A stretch of DNA of 64,000 nt from SIG299 sp964632165. Lineage in GTDB: Bacteria > Bacillota > Clostridia > Lachnospirales > Lachnospiraceae. The stretch spans positions 1 to 64,000 of the forward strand of contig CAZWCZ010000004.1 in NCBI GenBank assembly GCA_964632165.1, in the 5' to 3' direction. This document shows positions 17,016 through 25,530 of the stretch, one piece after another (position 1 is the stretch's first letter; each line of letters starts with the position of its first letter). The notes beneath the pieces are model-generated. The model searched no databases and was not told the DNA's origin. It worked only from the letters and a program-made list of their open reading frames with translations. The position numbers and the translations under genes are program-made.

Positions 17016-17229
17016 AATAAACCGGAGCAGAATGCAGATACTAGGACAAAACCAAGGGTTTTGGAAAGGTATGGTGAGGGCAATGTCAGCAAAGCAAAGA
17101 GCTGCAGTACTTGCGGCAATCGTATTTACCATTCTTGTGGCAGCAGGACTGCTCTTATATTCCATGGCGGAAGTACAAAGCTATGACGGTATTTTTGTCA
17201 GCGGGATAAGGCAGGTGTGGCTTCGTTGA
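17002..17229 (+). CDS. Small single-pass membrane ORF between sigF and spoVAA
   Basis: A reading frame of up to 75 residues with one strong membrane helix (AAVLAAIVFTILVAAGLLLY) after a basic N-terminus. It overlaps the end of sigF by 14 bases and the start of spoVAA by 13. The start is uncertain: the ATG at 17002 has no ribosome site, and alternatives are ATG 17071, GTG 17074 and ATG 17083. The last gives a 48-residue protein beginning MSAKQR. The fit between two sporulation genes suggests a coupled small membrane protein. I do not recognise it. Confidence 0.5.
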   Translation: MYRIRINRSRMQILGQNQGFWKGMVRAMSAKQRAAVLAAIVFTILVAAGLLLYSMAEVQSYDGIFVSGIRQVWLR

Positions 17230-17840
17230 ATACGATCTATATCAAGCCGGGATTAAGCTCCTGTGTTTCGGAAAAGAATGTGTGTCTGGGTATGGTATGT
17301 GAGGTATATTCTAAAAACAGGATACTTGCATCGGAATTGAAAAAATTGGAGATTTTCTGTATCCGGGAAGAAAAGAAACAGAAAATTGCAATATCGGTAT
17401 TGGATCTTATCGAAAAGATCACGGAAAAGGAAAAGGATGCGGTTGTCATAAATCTTGGGGAAAGCGATTTCGTCCTGGAATATCAGCCAAAGAAAAGTGT
17501 ACACAAGGGAAAAGGAATAGCAAAAGCGGTGTTTGTGAGCATTGTCGTGTTTTTCGGTTCGGCATTTACCATTATGACATTTAATGAAGATGCAAACGTA
17601 TCAGAAATATTTACCCGGATTTATGTAGTGGTTGCAGGAATGCAAAAGAGCAACGGGATATTGGAAATTTCTTATTGCGTTGGATTGCCGCTAGGGATTC
17701 TGCTCTTTTTCAATCATTTTTCGGCGGTCAAGCTAAGTACGGATCCGACACCGCTTCAGATACAGATGAGGCAGTACGAACAGCAGGAAAATGAAACTAT
17801 CATAGAGAATGAAGTAAGAAAGGGAAAGCATTTAAAATGA
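17217..17840 (+). CDS. spoVAA: Stage V sporulation protein AA
   Basis: Membrane component of the SpoVA dipicolinic-acid channel of the spore inner membrane. A soluble N-terminal half is followed by two membrane helices (about 99-120 and 150-170). The segment FNHFSAVKLSTDPTPLQIQM matches the conserved C-terminal region of SpoVAA. At 207 residues it is full length against B. subtilis. The GTG start has AAGG 5 bases upstream. It overlaps spoVAB by 4 bases (ATGA). Confidence 0.9.
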   Translation: MASLNTIYIKPGLSSCVSEKNVCLGMVCEVYSKNRILASELKKLEIFCIREEKKQKIAISVLDLIEKITEKEKDAVVINLGESDFVLEYQPKKSVHKGKGIAKAVFVSIVVFFGSAFTIMTFNEDANVSEIFTRIYVVVAGMQKSNGILEISYCVGLPLGILLFFNHFSAVKLSTDPTPLQIQMRQYEQQENETIIENEVRKGKHLK

Positions 17841-18256
17841 ACGGATGGAAGAATCTGATGCTGCTTCTTGCGGGTGGCGGAGGCGGAGTTCTTGTGGCAG
17901 GAGGGTTATTTGCTTTCCTTTCCATGGTCGGAGTGGTTACCCGGCTGGCAGCAGGGACAAAAACGGCAAAATATGTGATGTTGTATGAAGATGTTGCACT
18001 GCTTGGCGGAACGGTCGGAAACATCGCGTATGTATACGGTACCGGACTGCCGACCGGTTCGTTCTGGTTTTTACTGTACGGACTGGGAGCCGGCATTTTC
18101 ACCGGATGTCTTGCGGCTGCACTGGCAGAAGTGATAAAGATGCTCCCGGTGCTTTCAGAACGGCTTCATATGAAGCAGGGGATGATTCCGGTTATGATAG
18201 TATTTGCATTTGGGAAATTGGTCGGTGCCTGGGTGCATCTGATCGGATGGAAGTAA
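17837..18256 (+). CDS. spoVAB: Stage V sporulation protein AB
   Basis: Integral membrane protein of the SpoVA channel, 139 residues and about four membrane helices. The N-terminal glycine-rich GGGGGVLVAGGLFAFLS and the ALLGGTVGNIAYV segment are typical of SpoVAB. The ATGA overlap with spoVAA implies coupled translation. spoVAC starts 31 bases downstream, in the order known from B. subtilis. Confidence 0.9.
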   Translation: MNGWKNLMLLLAGGGGGVLVAGGLFAFLSMVGVVTRLAAGTKTAKYVMLYEDVALLGGTVGNIAYVYGTGLPTGSFWFLLYGLGAGIFTGCLAAALAEVIKMLPVLSERLHMKQGMIPVMIVFAFGKLVGAWVHLIGWK

Positions 18257-18287
18257 AAGGTATCCGAAAGGAGAAAGGAGCAATAAA

Positions 18288-18791
18288 GTGAAAGCGGAGG
18301 AACCGATAACGGCAAAAAAGGTATTGCAGACAGAGGATGAGCAGGAAAAAGCAAAGATATACACACAGTACGTAGAGAAGAAAACGCCAAAGCCGGATTT
18401 GCTGAAAGATATGGGAAAAGCTTTTCTGGTCGGAGGAATCATTTGTACGGCAGGGCAGTTTATCCTGAAATTTTATCAGGGAAGAGGAATGGAGCAGGAA
18501 ACAGCTGCTGCGTTTACAACAATGACACTGGTGCTTTTGTCGGTCATCCTGACGGGATTTAACCTGTATCAGAGGATCACAAAATTTGGAGGGGCCGGAA
18601 GTCTGGTGCCTATCACCGGATTTGCCAATTCGGTAGCGGCTCCTGCAATTGAGTTTCAGAAAGAAGGGCAGGTTTTTGGGATCGGCTGCAAGATATTTAC
18701 CATTGCCGGACCGGTGATCCTGTACGGAATATTTGCAAGCTGGATACTTGGTCTGCTCTATTGGATAGGAAAATTGATGGGAATGATGTAA
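18288..18791 (+). CDS. spoVAC: Stage V sporulation protein AC
   Basis: SpoVAC is a membrane subunit reported to act as a mechanosensitive channel in DPA release. At 167 residues it has a charged cytoplasmic N-terminus of about 50 residues. Membrane segments then include the conserved FANSVAAPAIEFQKEG and FTIAGPVILYGI motifs. The GTG start has AAGGAG 7 bases upstream. A strong terminator follows, so spoVAD and spoVAE, which normally come next, are not in this transcript; they lie near 35 kb. Confidence 0.94.
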   Translation: MKAEEPITAKKVLQTEDEQEKAKIYTQYVEKKTPKPDLLKDMGKAFLVGGIICTAGQFILKFYQGRGMEQETAAAFTTMTLVLLSVILTGFNLYQRITKFGGAGSLVPITGFANSVAAPAIEFQKEGQVFGIGCKIFTIAGPVILYGIFASWILGLLYWIGKLMGMM

Positions 18792-18802
18792 AACGGAAAC
18801 AG

Positions 18803-18839
18803 ACGCTCGGGGAAAAAGTTCCTTGAGCGTTATTTTTTT
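18803..18839 (+). terminator. Terminator of the sigF-spoVAC operon
   Basis: ACGCTCGGGGAA (18803-18814) pairs with 18819-18830 (two G-U pairs) around an AAAG loop, followed by TATTTTTTT. Confidence 0.88.
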
Positions 18840-18859
18840 CAAAGTTTTCAAAAAATTTA

Positions 18860-18889
18860 TTGACTGTCACTTCCCGGCTTTAGTATACT
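18860..18889 (+). promoter_or_regulatory. Promoter of the DUF1538 gene
   Basis: TTGACT at 18860-18865 and TATACT at 18884-18889 are separated by 18 bases. The start site near 18896 excludes an upstream GTG at 18892 as the start codon. Confidence 0.7.
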
Positions 18890-18918
18890 GAGTGCATAGA
18901 GTGAAGAGAAAGGAACGG

Positions 18919-20454
18919 ATGAAATTGAGAAGAAATAAGTTACTGTTGGAGAAAGTATATGAATCAATCGGTGCGGTATTGCCGATCACGGTAATCGTAC
19001 TGTTTTTGAGCATCAGCATTGCACCGCTGACACCGGGAACATGGACGCTGTTTTTCTTTGGTGCATTACTGCTGATCTTTGGTATGGGATTTTTTACTCT
19101 TGGAGTAGATATGTCGATGATACCGATGGGAGAAGGAATAGGTGTTTTGCTGAGTAAATTGAAGAAACCGGCGATCCCGTTAGCGGTCTGCTTTTTGCTT
19201 GGAGTCCTTATTACCATTGCAGAACCGGATCTTACCGTTCTTGCAAACCAGGTTCCGTCGATTCCCAATATGACATTGATCTTAACGGTTGCGGTTGGTG
19301 TCGGACTGTTTTTAATGCTGGCACAGCTTCGTATTCATAAGCAGATACCGCTTTCTTATATGCTGGTGTTCTTTTATGCGATCATTTTTGTACTGGCATT
19401 CATCGTTCCGGAAAATTTTGTTGCTGTTTCTTTTGACTCCGGCGGTGTAACGACCGGACCGATCACGGTGCCGTTTATTATGGCACTTGGTATTGGTATG
19501 GCATCGGTACGTACGGATAAAAATTCCAGTACCGACAGTTTTGGTCTGACTGCGATCTGCAGTGTAGGACCTATCCTTGCCGTAATGATCCTCGGAATCT
19601 GTTTTCAGCCGCAGGATGCAGCCTACACGCCGGTTTCCATGGCAGAACTGGATACGACGAAGGCAGTGGCACAGGAATTTTTAAAGGCATTTCCGGTCTA
19701 TGCGGAGGAGGTGGCAATTGCGATTGTTCCGATCGTGATCTTGTTCTTTGTATTTCAGATGATTTCAAAGCGTTTTCATAAGCATCAGCTGCTTAGGATC
19801 GTTCTTGGACTTTTTTATACATATATGGGTCTTGTTATGTTCCTGACGGGGGTAAATGTCGGATTTATGCCGGCAGGCCAGTTTATCGGACAGTCGATCG
19901 CCGGAGCGGGAGGAATGCAGAAATATCTTCTGATCCCGATCGGTGCACTGATCGGTTACTTTATTGTAAAAGCGGAGCCTGCAGTCCGTGTCCTGACAAA
20001 GCAGGTAGAAGAGATCACAAACGGTTCGATTTCGCAGAAATCCATTGGAACTGCACTTTCCATTGGTATTGCACTTTCCGTAGGACTTGCAATGCTTCGT
20101 ATTTTAACCGGACTTAACATTATGTATTTTCTTGTACCGGGGTATGCGCTGGCATTGATCATGACATTTTTTGTCCCACAGATTTTTACGGGTATTGCAT
20201 TTGACTCCGGCGGCGTAGCAAGCGGACCTATGACGACAACATTCCTTTTGCCGCTTGCCATGGGTGCATGTGAAGCGGTTGGGGGAAATATATTAACGGA
20301 TGCCTTTGGTATTGTTGCGATGGTAGCGATGACACCATTGGTTACGATTCAGCTGCTTGGTCTGTACAGTAAGATAAAGAAACGTCTGGTAAAGGGACAT
20401 CATATTGCACTGGAAGAATTGGACGACAGTATTATATTCTTTGATGAAGCATAG
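18919..20454 (+). CDS. DUF1538 membrane transporter-like protein
   Basis: A 511-residue polytopic membrane protein with an internal duplication. AVSFDSGGVTTGPITVPF in the first half matches GIAFDSGGVASGPMTTTF in the second, each followed by a TDxFG segment and an L-rich helix. From memory this is the DUF1538 family, of unknown substrate. The paired DSGG loops suggest an inverted or tandem-repeat transporter with an ion or substrate site at the loops; that is inference. ATG 18919 is preceded by AAAGGA. The PII-like gene begins 15 bases downstream, pointing to PII-type control of transport. Confidence 0.88.
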   Translation: MKLRRNKLLLEKVYESIGAVLPITVIVLFLSISIAPLTPGTWTLFFFGALLLIFGMGFFTLGVDMSMIPMGEGIGVLLSKLKKPAIPLAVCFLLGVLITIAEPDLTVLANQVPSIPNMTLILTVAVGVGLFLMLAQLRIHKQIPLSYMLVFFYAIIFVLAFIVPENFVAVSFDSGGVTTGPITVPFIMALGIGMASVRTDKNSSTDSFGLTAICSVGPILAVMILGICFQPQDAAYTPVSMAELDTTKAVAQEFLKAFPVYAEEVAIAIVPIVILFFVFQMISKRFHKHQLLRIVLGLFYTYMGLVMFLTGVNVGFMPAGQFIGQSIAGAGGMQKYLLIPIGALIGYFIVKAEPAVRVLTKQVEEITNGSISQKSIGTALSIGIALSVGLAMLRILTGLNIMYFLVPGYALALIMTFFVPQIFTGIAFDSGGVASGPMTTTFLLPLAMGACEAVGGNILTDAFGIVAMVAMTPLVTIQLLGLYSKIKKRLVKGHHIALEELDDSIIFFDEA

Positions 20455-20469
20455 AAGGGAGGAGTATCC

Positions 20470-21144
20470 GTGAACGGTAAAAAAGGAGAAATGAAGCTGA
20501 TCGTGAGTTTCGTAGAGCGAGGTCAGGGAAATGGACTTGCAAAATTTTATACAGATCATAAGGTAAATTTTCATTATCATGGAATAGGAATCGGAACGGC
20601 TTCTTCTGATCTGTTGGATGTGCTCGGAATCGGTTCGGCAGAAAAAGACGTGATTTTCAGTATTGCTGCAAAGGATGTGGCAGAGCGTCTGATGGAGCGT
20701 CTGTCGGATAATTTAAGAAATATCAGGGAAAAAGGGATTGTGTTCAGTATACCGTTGACCGGGCTGAATAATGTAGTGGCAACCGTATTGGAACAAAGTG
20801 CGGGAAGTGAGAAGAGGACAGGAGGAAGCAAAATGGATACAACGGTGGAAAACAGTCTGGTTTTGGTTATGGTCAATCAGGGACATACAGATGAAGTCAT
20901 GAATACGGCACGTGCTGCCGGAGCGAGAGGCGGTACCATTATCCGTTCCAGATTCAGTGCACCGGATGAATTTTCCGGTTTAGAGCATATGACGCAGGAA
21001 GAAAAAGAAATCATCGCAATGGTTGTCCCAAACGGACAGCGTAATGTCATCATGGAAACTGTGAATAAAAAGCATGGAATCAAAACACCGGCAGGAGCGG
21101 TCATTCTTTCGCTTGGGATCGATCAGATTGCCAAATTGGGATAA
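20470..21144 (+). CDS. Tandem PII-like signalling protein
   Basis: A 224-residue protein made of two PII/GlnB-like ferredoxin-fold halves (about 8-108 and 125-224) joined by a short polar linker. The second half has ARAAGARGGTIIRSR and IAMVVPNGQRNVIMETV, the hallmark strand-loop and beta-alpha-beta of PII proteins. Classic PII proteins are single-domain trimers that bind ATP and 2-oxoglutarate and block transporters, so a tandem form next to a transporter suggests regulation of it. GTG 20470 follows GGGAGGAG. An internal ATG at 20491 is possible. The convergent araC gene ends 9 bases away. Confidence 0.82.
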   Translation: MNGKKGEMKLIVSFVERGQGNGLAKFYTDHKVNFHYHGIGIGTASSDLLDVLGIGSAEKDVIFSIAAKDVAERLMERLSDNLRNIREKGIVFSIPLTGLNNVVATVLEQSAGSEKRTGGSKMDTTVENSLVLVMVNQGHTDEVMNTARAAGARGGTIIRSRFSAPDEFSGLEHMTQEEKEIIAMVVPNGQRNVIMETVNKKHGIKTPAGAVILSLGIDQIAKLG

Positions 21145-21152
21145 AGAAGCAG

Positions 21153-21989
21153 TCAGCAGTTTCGACGATAGGCATTCGGACTCAGTCCGACCTGCTTTTT
21201 AAAAGAGGAACAAAAAACGCTTTCAGAGGAGAATCCTGTTTCAAAGCAGATGTCCTTTATAGGAAGCGAGGTATTTTTTAACAGATATTTTGCGGTATCG
21301 ATACGGGTGTGGATCAAATATTCATGTGGAGTAAAACCGGTCTCGTGCCTGAACGTGCGAATGAAGTGAAAAACACTGATTCCAAGACGTTCGGCAAGGA
21401 GACCGGTATTTATTTTCTCGCGGAAATGTTCTTTTATATAAGCAACGGTACTTTCAGACACTTGTGTTTCAGAACCTTGTCTCTGCGGAGAACAGAGAAG
21501 AAAAGCGGTAAACAGGTCCGTCAGATATTTGGAGACGAGGGGTTCTTTCACAATATTTCCGGGAATGTACATCTCATAAATTGATTTCAGTTTACATACA
21601 AGCGGCAGGGAATTTTTTATGGAGAATACGAACCCGAGCTTTGAAGTAATAACATGATAATATCCTGCAGCCTTGTGACCGTCCAGGTGGCACCATAAAC
21701 ACCGACAGCCGGTTTCTGTACGGTAGGCGTGCGGTTCATAGCAGTTTAGAAAGACAAAATCTCCCGCCGCAGCTTTTTTTGCCTGATTTCCAACCGATAT
21801 GATCAGACTTCCTTCTTCTATGTAGAGGAGAAGATAGCTGTCATAAGAATCACGTTTAAGAGAGTATCCGGGTTCGTATAAAAAATGACCGGTACAGATG
21901 ACATAGAAAAAGATATCCTTTGCCAACATACTGGGAGAATAAACATAGTATTCCGATTCTTTTGACAGATATGGTTCACATGATCTCAT
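21153..21989 (-). CDS. AraC-family transcriptional regulator
   Basis: A 278-residue regulator with an N-terminal cupin ligand-sensing half (about 20-120). The C-terminal double helix-turn-helix (about 180-275) includes LLAERLGISVFHFIRTFRHE, IKDICFETGF and the conserved LSPNAYRRN end. The ATG at 21989 has AAGGGG 8 bases upstream; the frame extends further but upstream residues are not coding-like. It is divergent from the DUF5107/GH2 genes, so it probably senses a sugar and controls them; this is inferred from position. Confidence 0.93.
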   Translation of the reverse strand: MRSCEPYLSKESEYYVYSPSMLAKDIFFYVICTGHFLYEPGYSLKRDSYDSYLLLYIEEGSLIISVGNQAKKAAAGDFVFLNCYEPHAYRTETGCRCLWCHLDGHKAAGYYHVITSKLGFVFSIKNSLPLVCKLKSIYEMYIPGNIVKEPLVSKYLTDLFTAFLLCSPQRQGSETQVSESTVAYIKEHFREKINTGLLAERLGISVFHFIRTFRHETGFTPHEYLIHTRIDTAKYLLKNTSLPIKDICFETGFSSESVFCSSFKKQVGLSPNAYRRNC

Positions 21990-22037
21990 AACAAGAGCCC
22001 CTTTCGAAAAAAAATCCCATACAGAAAAACTATAATT

Positions 22038-22066
22038 ATTGTATTCTTTTTCAAAAGGACTGACAA
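22038..22066 (-). promoter_or_regulatory. Promoter of the AraC-family gene
   Basis: On the reverse strand TTGTCA (22061-22066) and TACAAT (22038-22043) are separated by 17 bases. A TATAGT at 22126-22131 may be the -10 of the divergent genes, but no good -35 is seen. Confidence 0.6.
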
Positions 22067-22210
22067 GAGCAAATTTTATAAATTTTATAGCAAGGAATGA
22101 AAATGATTTTTTTGAAAAAGTGCAGTATAGTAGGGATGAAAAGAAAGATGTGCCGCAAGAAATAAAAAAGGCAAATTTGATGAATCGTTCAAAGAGAAGG
22201 GAGAAAAACG

Positions 22211-25200
22211 ATGCGTACAGTTCATGTATGGGAAGAAAAAGTGCAAATACCGACTTATGAGGTTGGTACACCGGAAAAAAATCCGATGTTTTTGGAAAAG
22301 AGAGTATATCAGGGAAGCAGTGGGAAGGTGTATCCGTATCCGACCATTGAGAGCATCGGGACAAAAAAAGAGGAAAAAGAATATTGTGCACTTTATCTTG
22401 AAAATGAATATTTAAAAATCATGATATTGCCTGAACTTGGAGGAAGGATCCAGAGAGCCATAGATAAAACAAATCAGTATGATTTTGTTTATTATAATCA
22501 TGTTGTAAAACCGGCGCTGGTGGGACTGACCGGACCGTGGATTTCCGGCGGGATTGAGTTTAACTGGCCGCAGCACCATCGGCCGACTACTTTTTTGCCG
22601 ACGGATTACGAAATTTTTGAGAGAGAAGACGGAAGCTGTTCCGTGTACATTCATGATGTGGATCAGATGTATGGAACAAAGGCAATTACTAAGTTTACCC
22701 TGTATCCTGGAAAGGCATATCTGGAAATCGAAGGACAACTGTATAACCGGACGGCATTGGCACAAACATTTTTATGGTGGGCGAATCCGGCAGTGGCAGT
22801 AAATGAGTATACACAGTCAGTATTTCCGCCGGATGTGCATGCGGTCATGGATCATGGGAAAAGAGATGTTTCTGCATTTCCAATCGCGACCGGGGTTTAT
22901 TATAAACAGGATTACAGTGCCGGAGTTGATATTTCCAGGTATAAAAATATCCCGGTTCCGACTTCTTATATGGCAGAAGCTTCAAAATATGATTTTGTCG
23001 GAGGATATGACTATCAGAAGCAGGCAGGGATCCTTCATGTGGCAGATCATCATGTTTCACCGGGGAAAAAACAGTGGACCTGGGGATGCGGTAACTTTGG
23101 GAAAGCATGGGATCGCAACCTGACGGACGAAGACGGACCATATGTAGAACTGATGACAGGAGTGTTTACGGACAATCAGCCGGACTTTACGTGGCTCAAA
23201 CCGATGGAAGAGAAAACATTTCGCCAGTATTTTATGCCGTATAAGCAAGTGGGACAGGTAAAAAATGCAACGATCGATGCCATGGTGAACCTGACTTATG
23301 AAGACGGCCGCATTTTTATTACCGCGTATGCAACTGCGAAACATGAAGCAGCAGAAATCCTTTTGCAGCACAGAGGAATGACAATATTGCGTGACAGGGT
23401 AACAGTATCTCCGACAGACATTTATAGAAAAGAACTGGCAGCAGAGGATATTACAGAAGAAGAGTTGGAACTTTCTGTATGGGATGAGGATGTATGTCTG
23501 GTTTTCTATCAGCCGGAGAAAAAAGGAACACCAAAACTGCCGGAACCTGCGAAAGCAGCAAAAGAACCGTGTGAGATCGGGACTAATGAAGAACTGTATC
23601 TGACCGGACTGCACATAGAACAGTACCGGCATGCAACGTATCTTCCGGATCCATATTATCTGGAAGGACTGCGACGGGATCCGAAAGATATTCGTTTGAA
23701 TACGGCATATGGGACACTGCTTTTACGGCGAGGACAGTGGGAAAAATCGGAAAAGTACTTTGAGACTGCAATCGAACGGTTGACAGAGCGCAATCCGAAT
23801 CCGTATCACAGTGAAGCATATTATCTTTTGGGGCTCGCATTATTTTATCAAGGGAAATTAGAAAAAGCGTATGACTGCTTCTATAAAGCAACCTGGAGTA
23901 ATGAACAGCAGGAGATGAGTTTTTACTATCTGGCGGCAATTTCGGCACGTAAGGGGAAATTCCTTCAGGCATATGAACATATAGAACGGGCACTTGTCAA
24001 AAATGCACATAATATTAAAGCAAGAGGAATGAAAGGATATCTGCTCCGCAAACTTGGAAGAACAAAAGAAGCTCAAATGGTGCTGACGGGAAATTTAGAA
24101 CTGGATCCGTTTGATTTTGTATCCGGCTTTGAACTTTTACGATTAAAAAACGTGACAGGAACAAGGGAAACGGAAGAAAATCTGTATCGAAAAATGCGGA
24201 AATTTGCAGAAAATTATCTGATGACTGCAAGAGATTATGCAGAGTTCGGAGGGTATGAGGAAGCACTGGAAGTTTTAAACGTATGCCCGGTAAAACATCC
24301 GCTTTTATATTATTACAAGGCTTTTTATATAAGTAAAAGGAAGGGTGATGCAAGAGAAGCATTGCTTTGTGCAGAAGCAGCTGTTCCGGATTATTGTTTT
24401 CCAAATAAACAGGAAGATATTCAGGTGCTTATGTTTGCATCCGGGTATCCGGAGACACCAATGGCAAAATATTATCTCGGATGTCTGTTTTATGATAAAC
24501 TGGACTGGGCAAAGGCAGTTTCGCTTTGGGAGGAAACCTGCAAAGAAAGAGATTTTTTCCCGACGGTACATCGAAATCTGGCACTTGCTTATTTTAACAA
24601 ACTGCATGATGCAGAACGTGCCAAAGAAGAAATGGAGAAAGCATTTGCTTTGGACAGAACGGATGCCAGAGTATTTTTAGAACGGGATCAGTTATATAAG
24701 AAACTGGGAATAAGCTTCGAGGATCGTCTGAATGAATATGAAAAATATCCGAATCTGATAAAAAAGAGAGATGATCTGTATGTCGAATACATTACTTTAC
24801 TGAATCTGTGCGGAAGAGTGACAGAAGCGCTGGAACACATAAGATCTCATCTGTTCCATCCGTGGGAAGGCGGAGAAGGGAAGATTACGACACAATATGT
24901 ATTTTGTCTTTTGGAACTTGCCCGAAAAGCAATGAGAAACAATGATCCTGTGTCTGCGGAAAGACTACTGAAGGCAGCATTTGAGTACCCGGAAAATCTT
25001 GGTGAAGGAAAGCTTACGGGAACAAAGGATAATCATATCTATTATCATCTAGGACTGGCATTGGAACAGCAGGGAAAACAGGAAGAGGCAAAGCGATGTT
25101 ATCAGATGGCAACGCTTGGAACGGAGGAACCGGCAAGTGCCATGTTTTATAATGATCAGCCAGCGGATATGATCTATTATAAAGGTCTTGCTTATTGGAA

Positions 25201-25510
25201 ATTGGGACAGAAAAGAGAGGCAGAAGGATGCATGGAACGTCTGCTTACATATGGAAGAGAACATCTTGAAAGCGAAGTAAAGATAGATTATTTTGCAGTT
25301 TCGTTGCCTGATTTCCTGATTTTTGAAGAAGATTATACTTTGCAGAACAGAGTGCATTGTCACTATCTGATGGGACTTGGAGAACTTGGATTATCTGTAT
25401 TTGGGATTGGTAATGTATCTGAGGCAGAAGAACATTTTAAGAAGGCACTTTCTCTTTCTCCGTCACACGGTATGGCATATTTATACTTGAAACGATGGAT
25501 CATGGAGTAA
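22211..25510 (+). CDS. DUF5107 / tetratricopeptide protein
   Basis: A 1099-residue protein. The N-terminal ~440 residues resemble the DUF5107 domain, a galactose-mutarotase-like beta-sandwich, with ISGGIEFNWPQHHRPTTF near 115-132. The rest is a long TPR array (e.g. YLLGLALFYQGKLEKAYDCF, YHLGLALEQQGKQEEAKRCY). It has no signal peptide. Proteins of this type are found in sugar-utilisation loci, and the next gene is a GH2-like hydrolase 20 bases on. The role is probably carbohydrate binding or processing, with TPRs for protein contacts; no catalytic residues are assigned. AAGGGAG is 7 bases before the ATG. Confidence 0.85.
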   Translation: MRTVHVWEEKVQIPTYEVGTPEKNPMFLEKRVYQGSSGKVYPYPTIESIGTKKEEKEYCALYLENEYLKIMILPELGGRIQRAIDKTNQYDFVYYNHVVKPALVGLTGPWISGGIEFNWPQHHRPTTFLPTDYEIFEREDGSCSVYIHDVDQMYGTKAITKFTLYPGKAYLEIEGQLYNRTALAQTFLWWANPAVAVNEYTQSVFPPDVHAVMDHGKRDVSAFPIATGVYYKQDYSAGVDISRYKNIPVPTSYMAEASKYDFVGGYDYQKQAGILHVADHHVSPGKKQWTWGCGNFGKAWDRNLTDEDGPYVELMTGVFTDNQPDFTWLKPMEEKTFRQYFMPYKQVGQVKNATIDAMVNLTYEDGRIFITAYATAKHEAAEILLQHRGMTILRDRVTVSPTDIYRKELAAEDITEEELELSVWDEDVCLVFYQPEKKGTPKLPEPAKAAKEPCEIGTNEELYLTGLHIEQYRHATYLPDPYYLEGLRRDPKDIRLNTAYGTLLLRRGQWEKSEKYFETAIERLTERNPNPYHSEAYYLLGLALFYQGKLEKAYDCFYKATWSNEQQEMSFYYLAAISARKGKFLQAYEHIERALVKNAHNIKARGMKGYLLRKLGRTKEAQMVLTGNLELDPFDFVSGFELLRLKNVTGTRETEENLYRKMRKFAENYLMTARDYAEFGGYEEALEVLNVCPVKHPLLYYYKAFYISKRKGDAREALLCAEAAVPDYCFPNKQEDIQVLMFASGYPETPMAKYYLGCLFYDKLDWAKAVSLWEETCKERDFFPTVHRNLALAYFNKLHDAERAKEEMEKAFALDRTDARVFLERDQLYKKLGISFEDRLNEYEKYPNLIKKRDDLYVEYITLLNLCGRVTEALEHIRSHLFHPWEGGEGKITTQYVFCLLELARKAMRNNDPVSAERLLKAAFEYPENLGEGKLTGTKDNHIYYHLGLALEQQGKQEEAKRCYQMATLGTEEPASAMFYNDQPADMIYYKGLAYWKLGQKREAEGCMERLLTYGREHLESEVKIDYFAVSLPDFLIFEEDYTLQNRVHCHYLMGLGELGLSVFGIGNVSEAEEHFKKALSLSPSHGMAYLYLKRWIME

Positions 25511-25530
25511 GGAAAAGAGGAGGAACGGTT

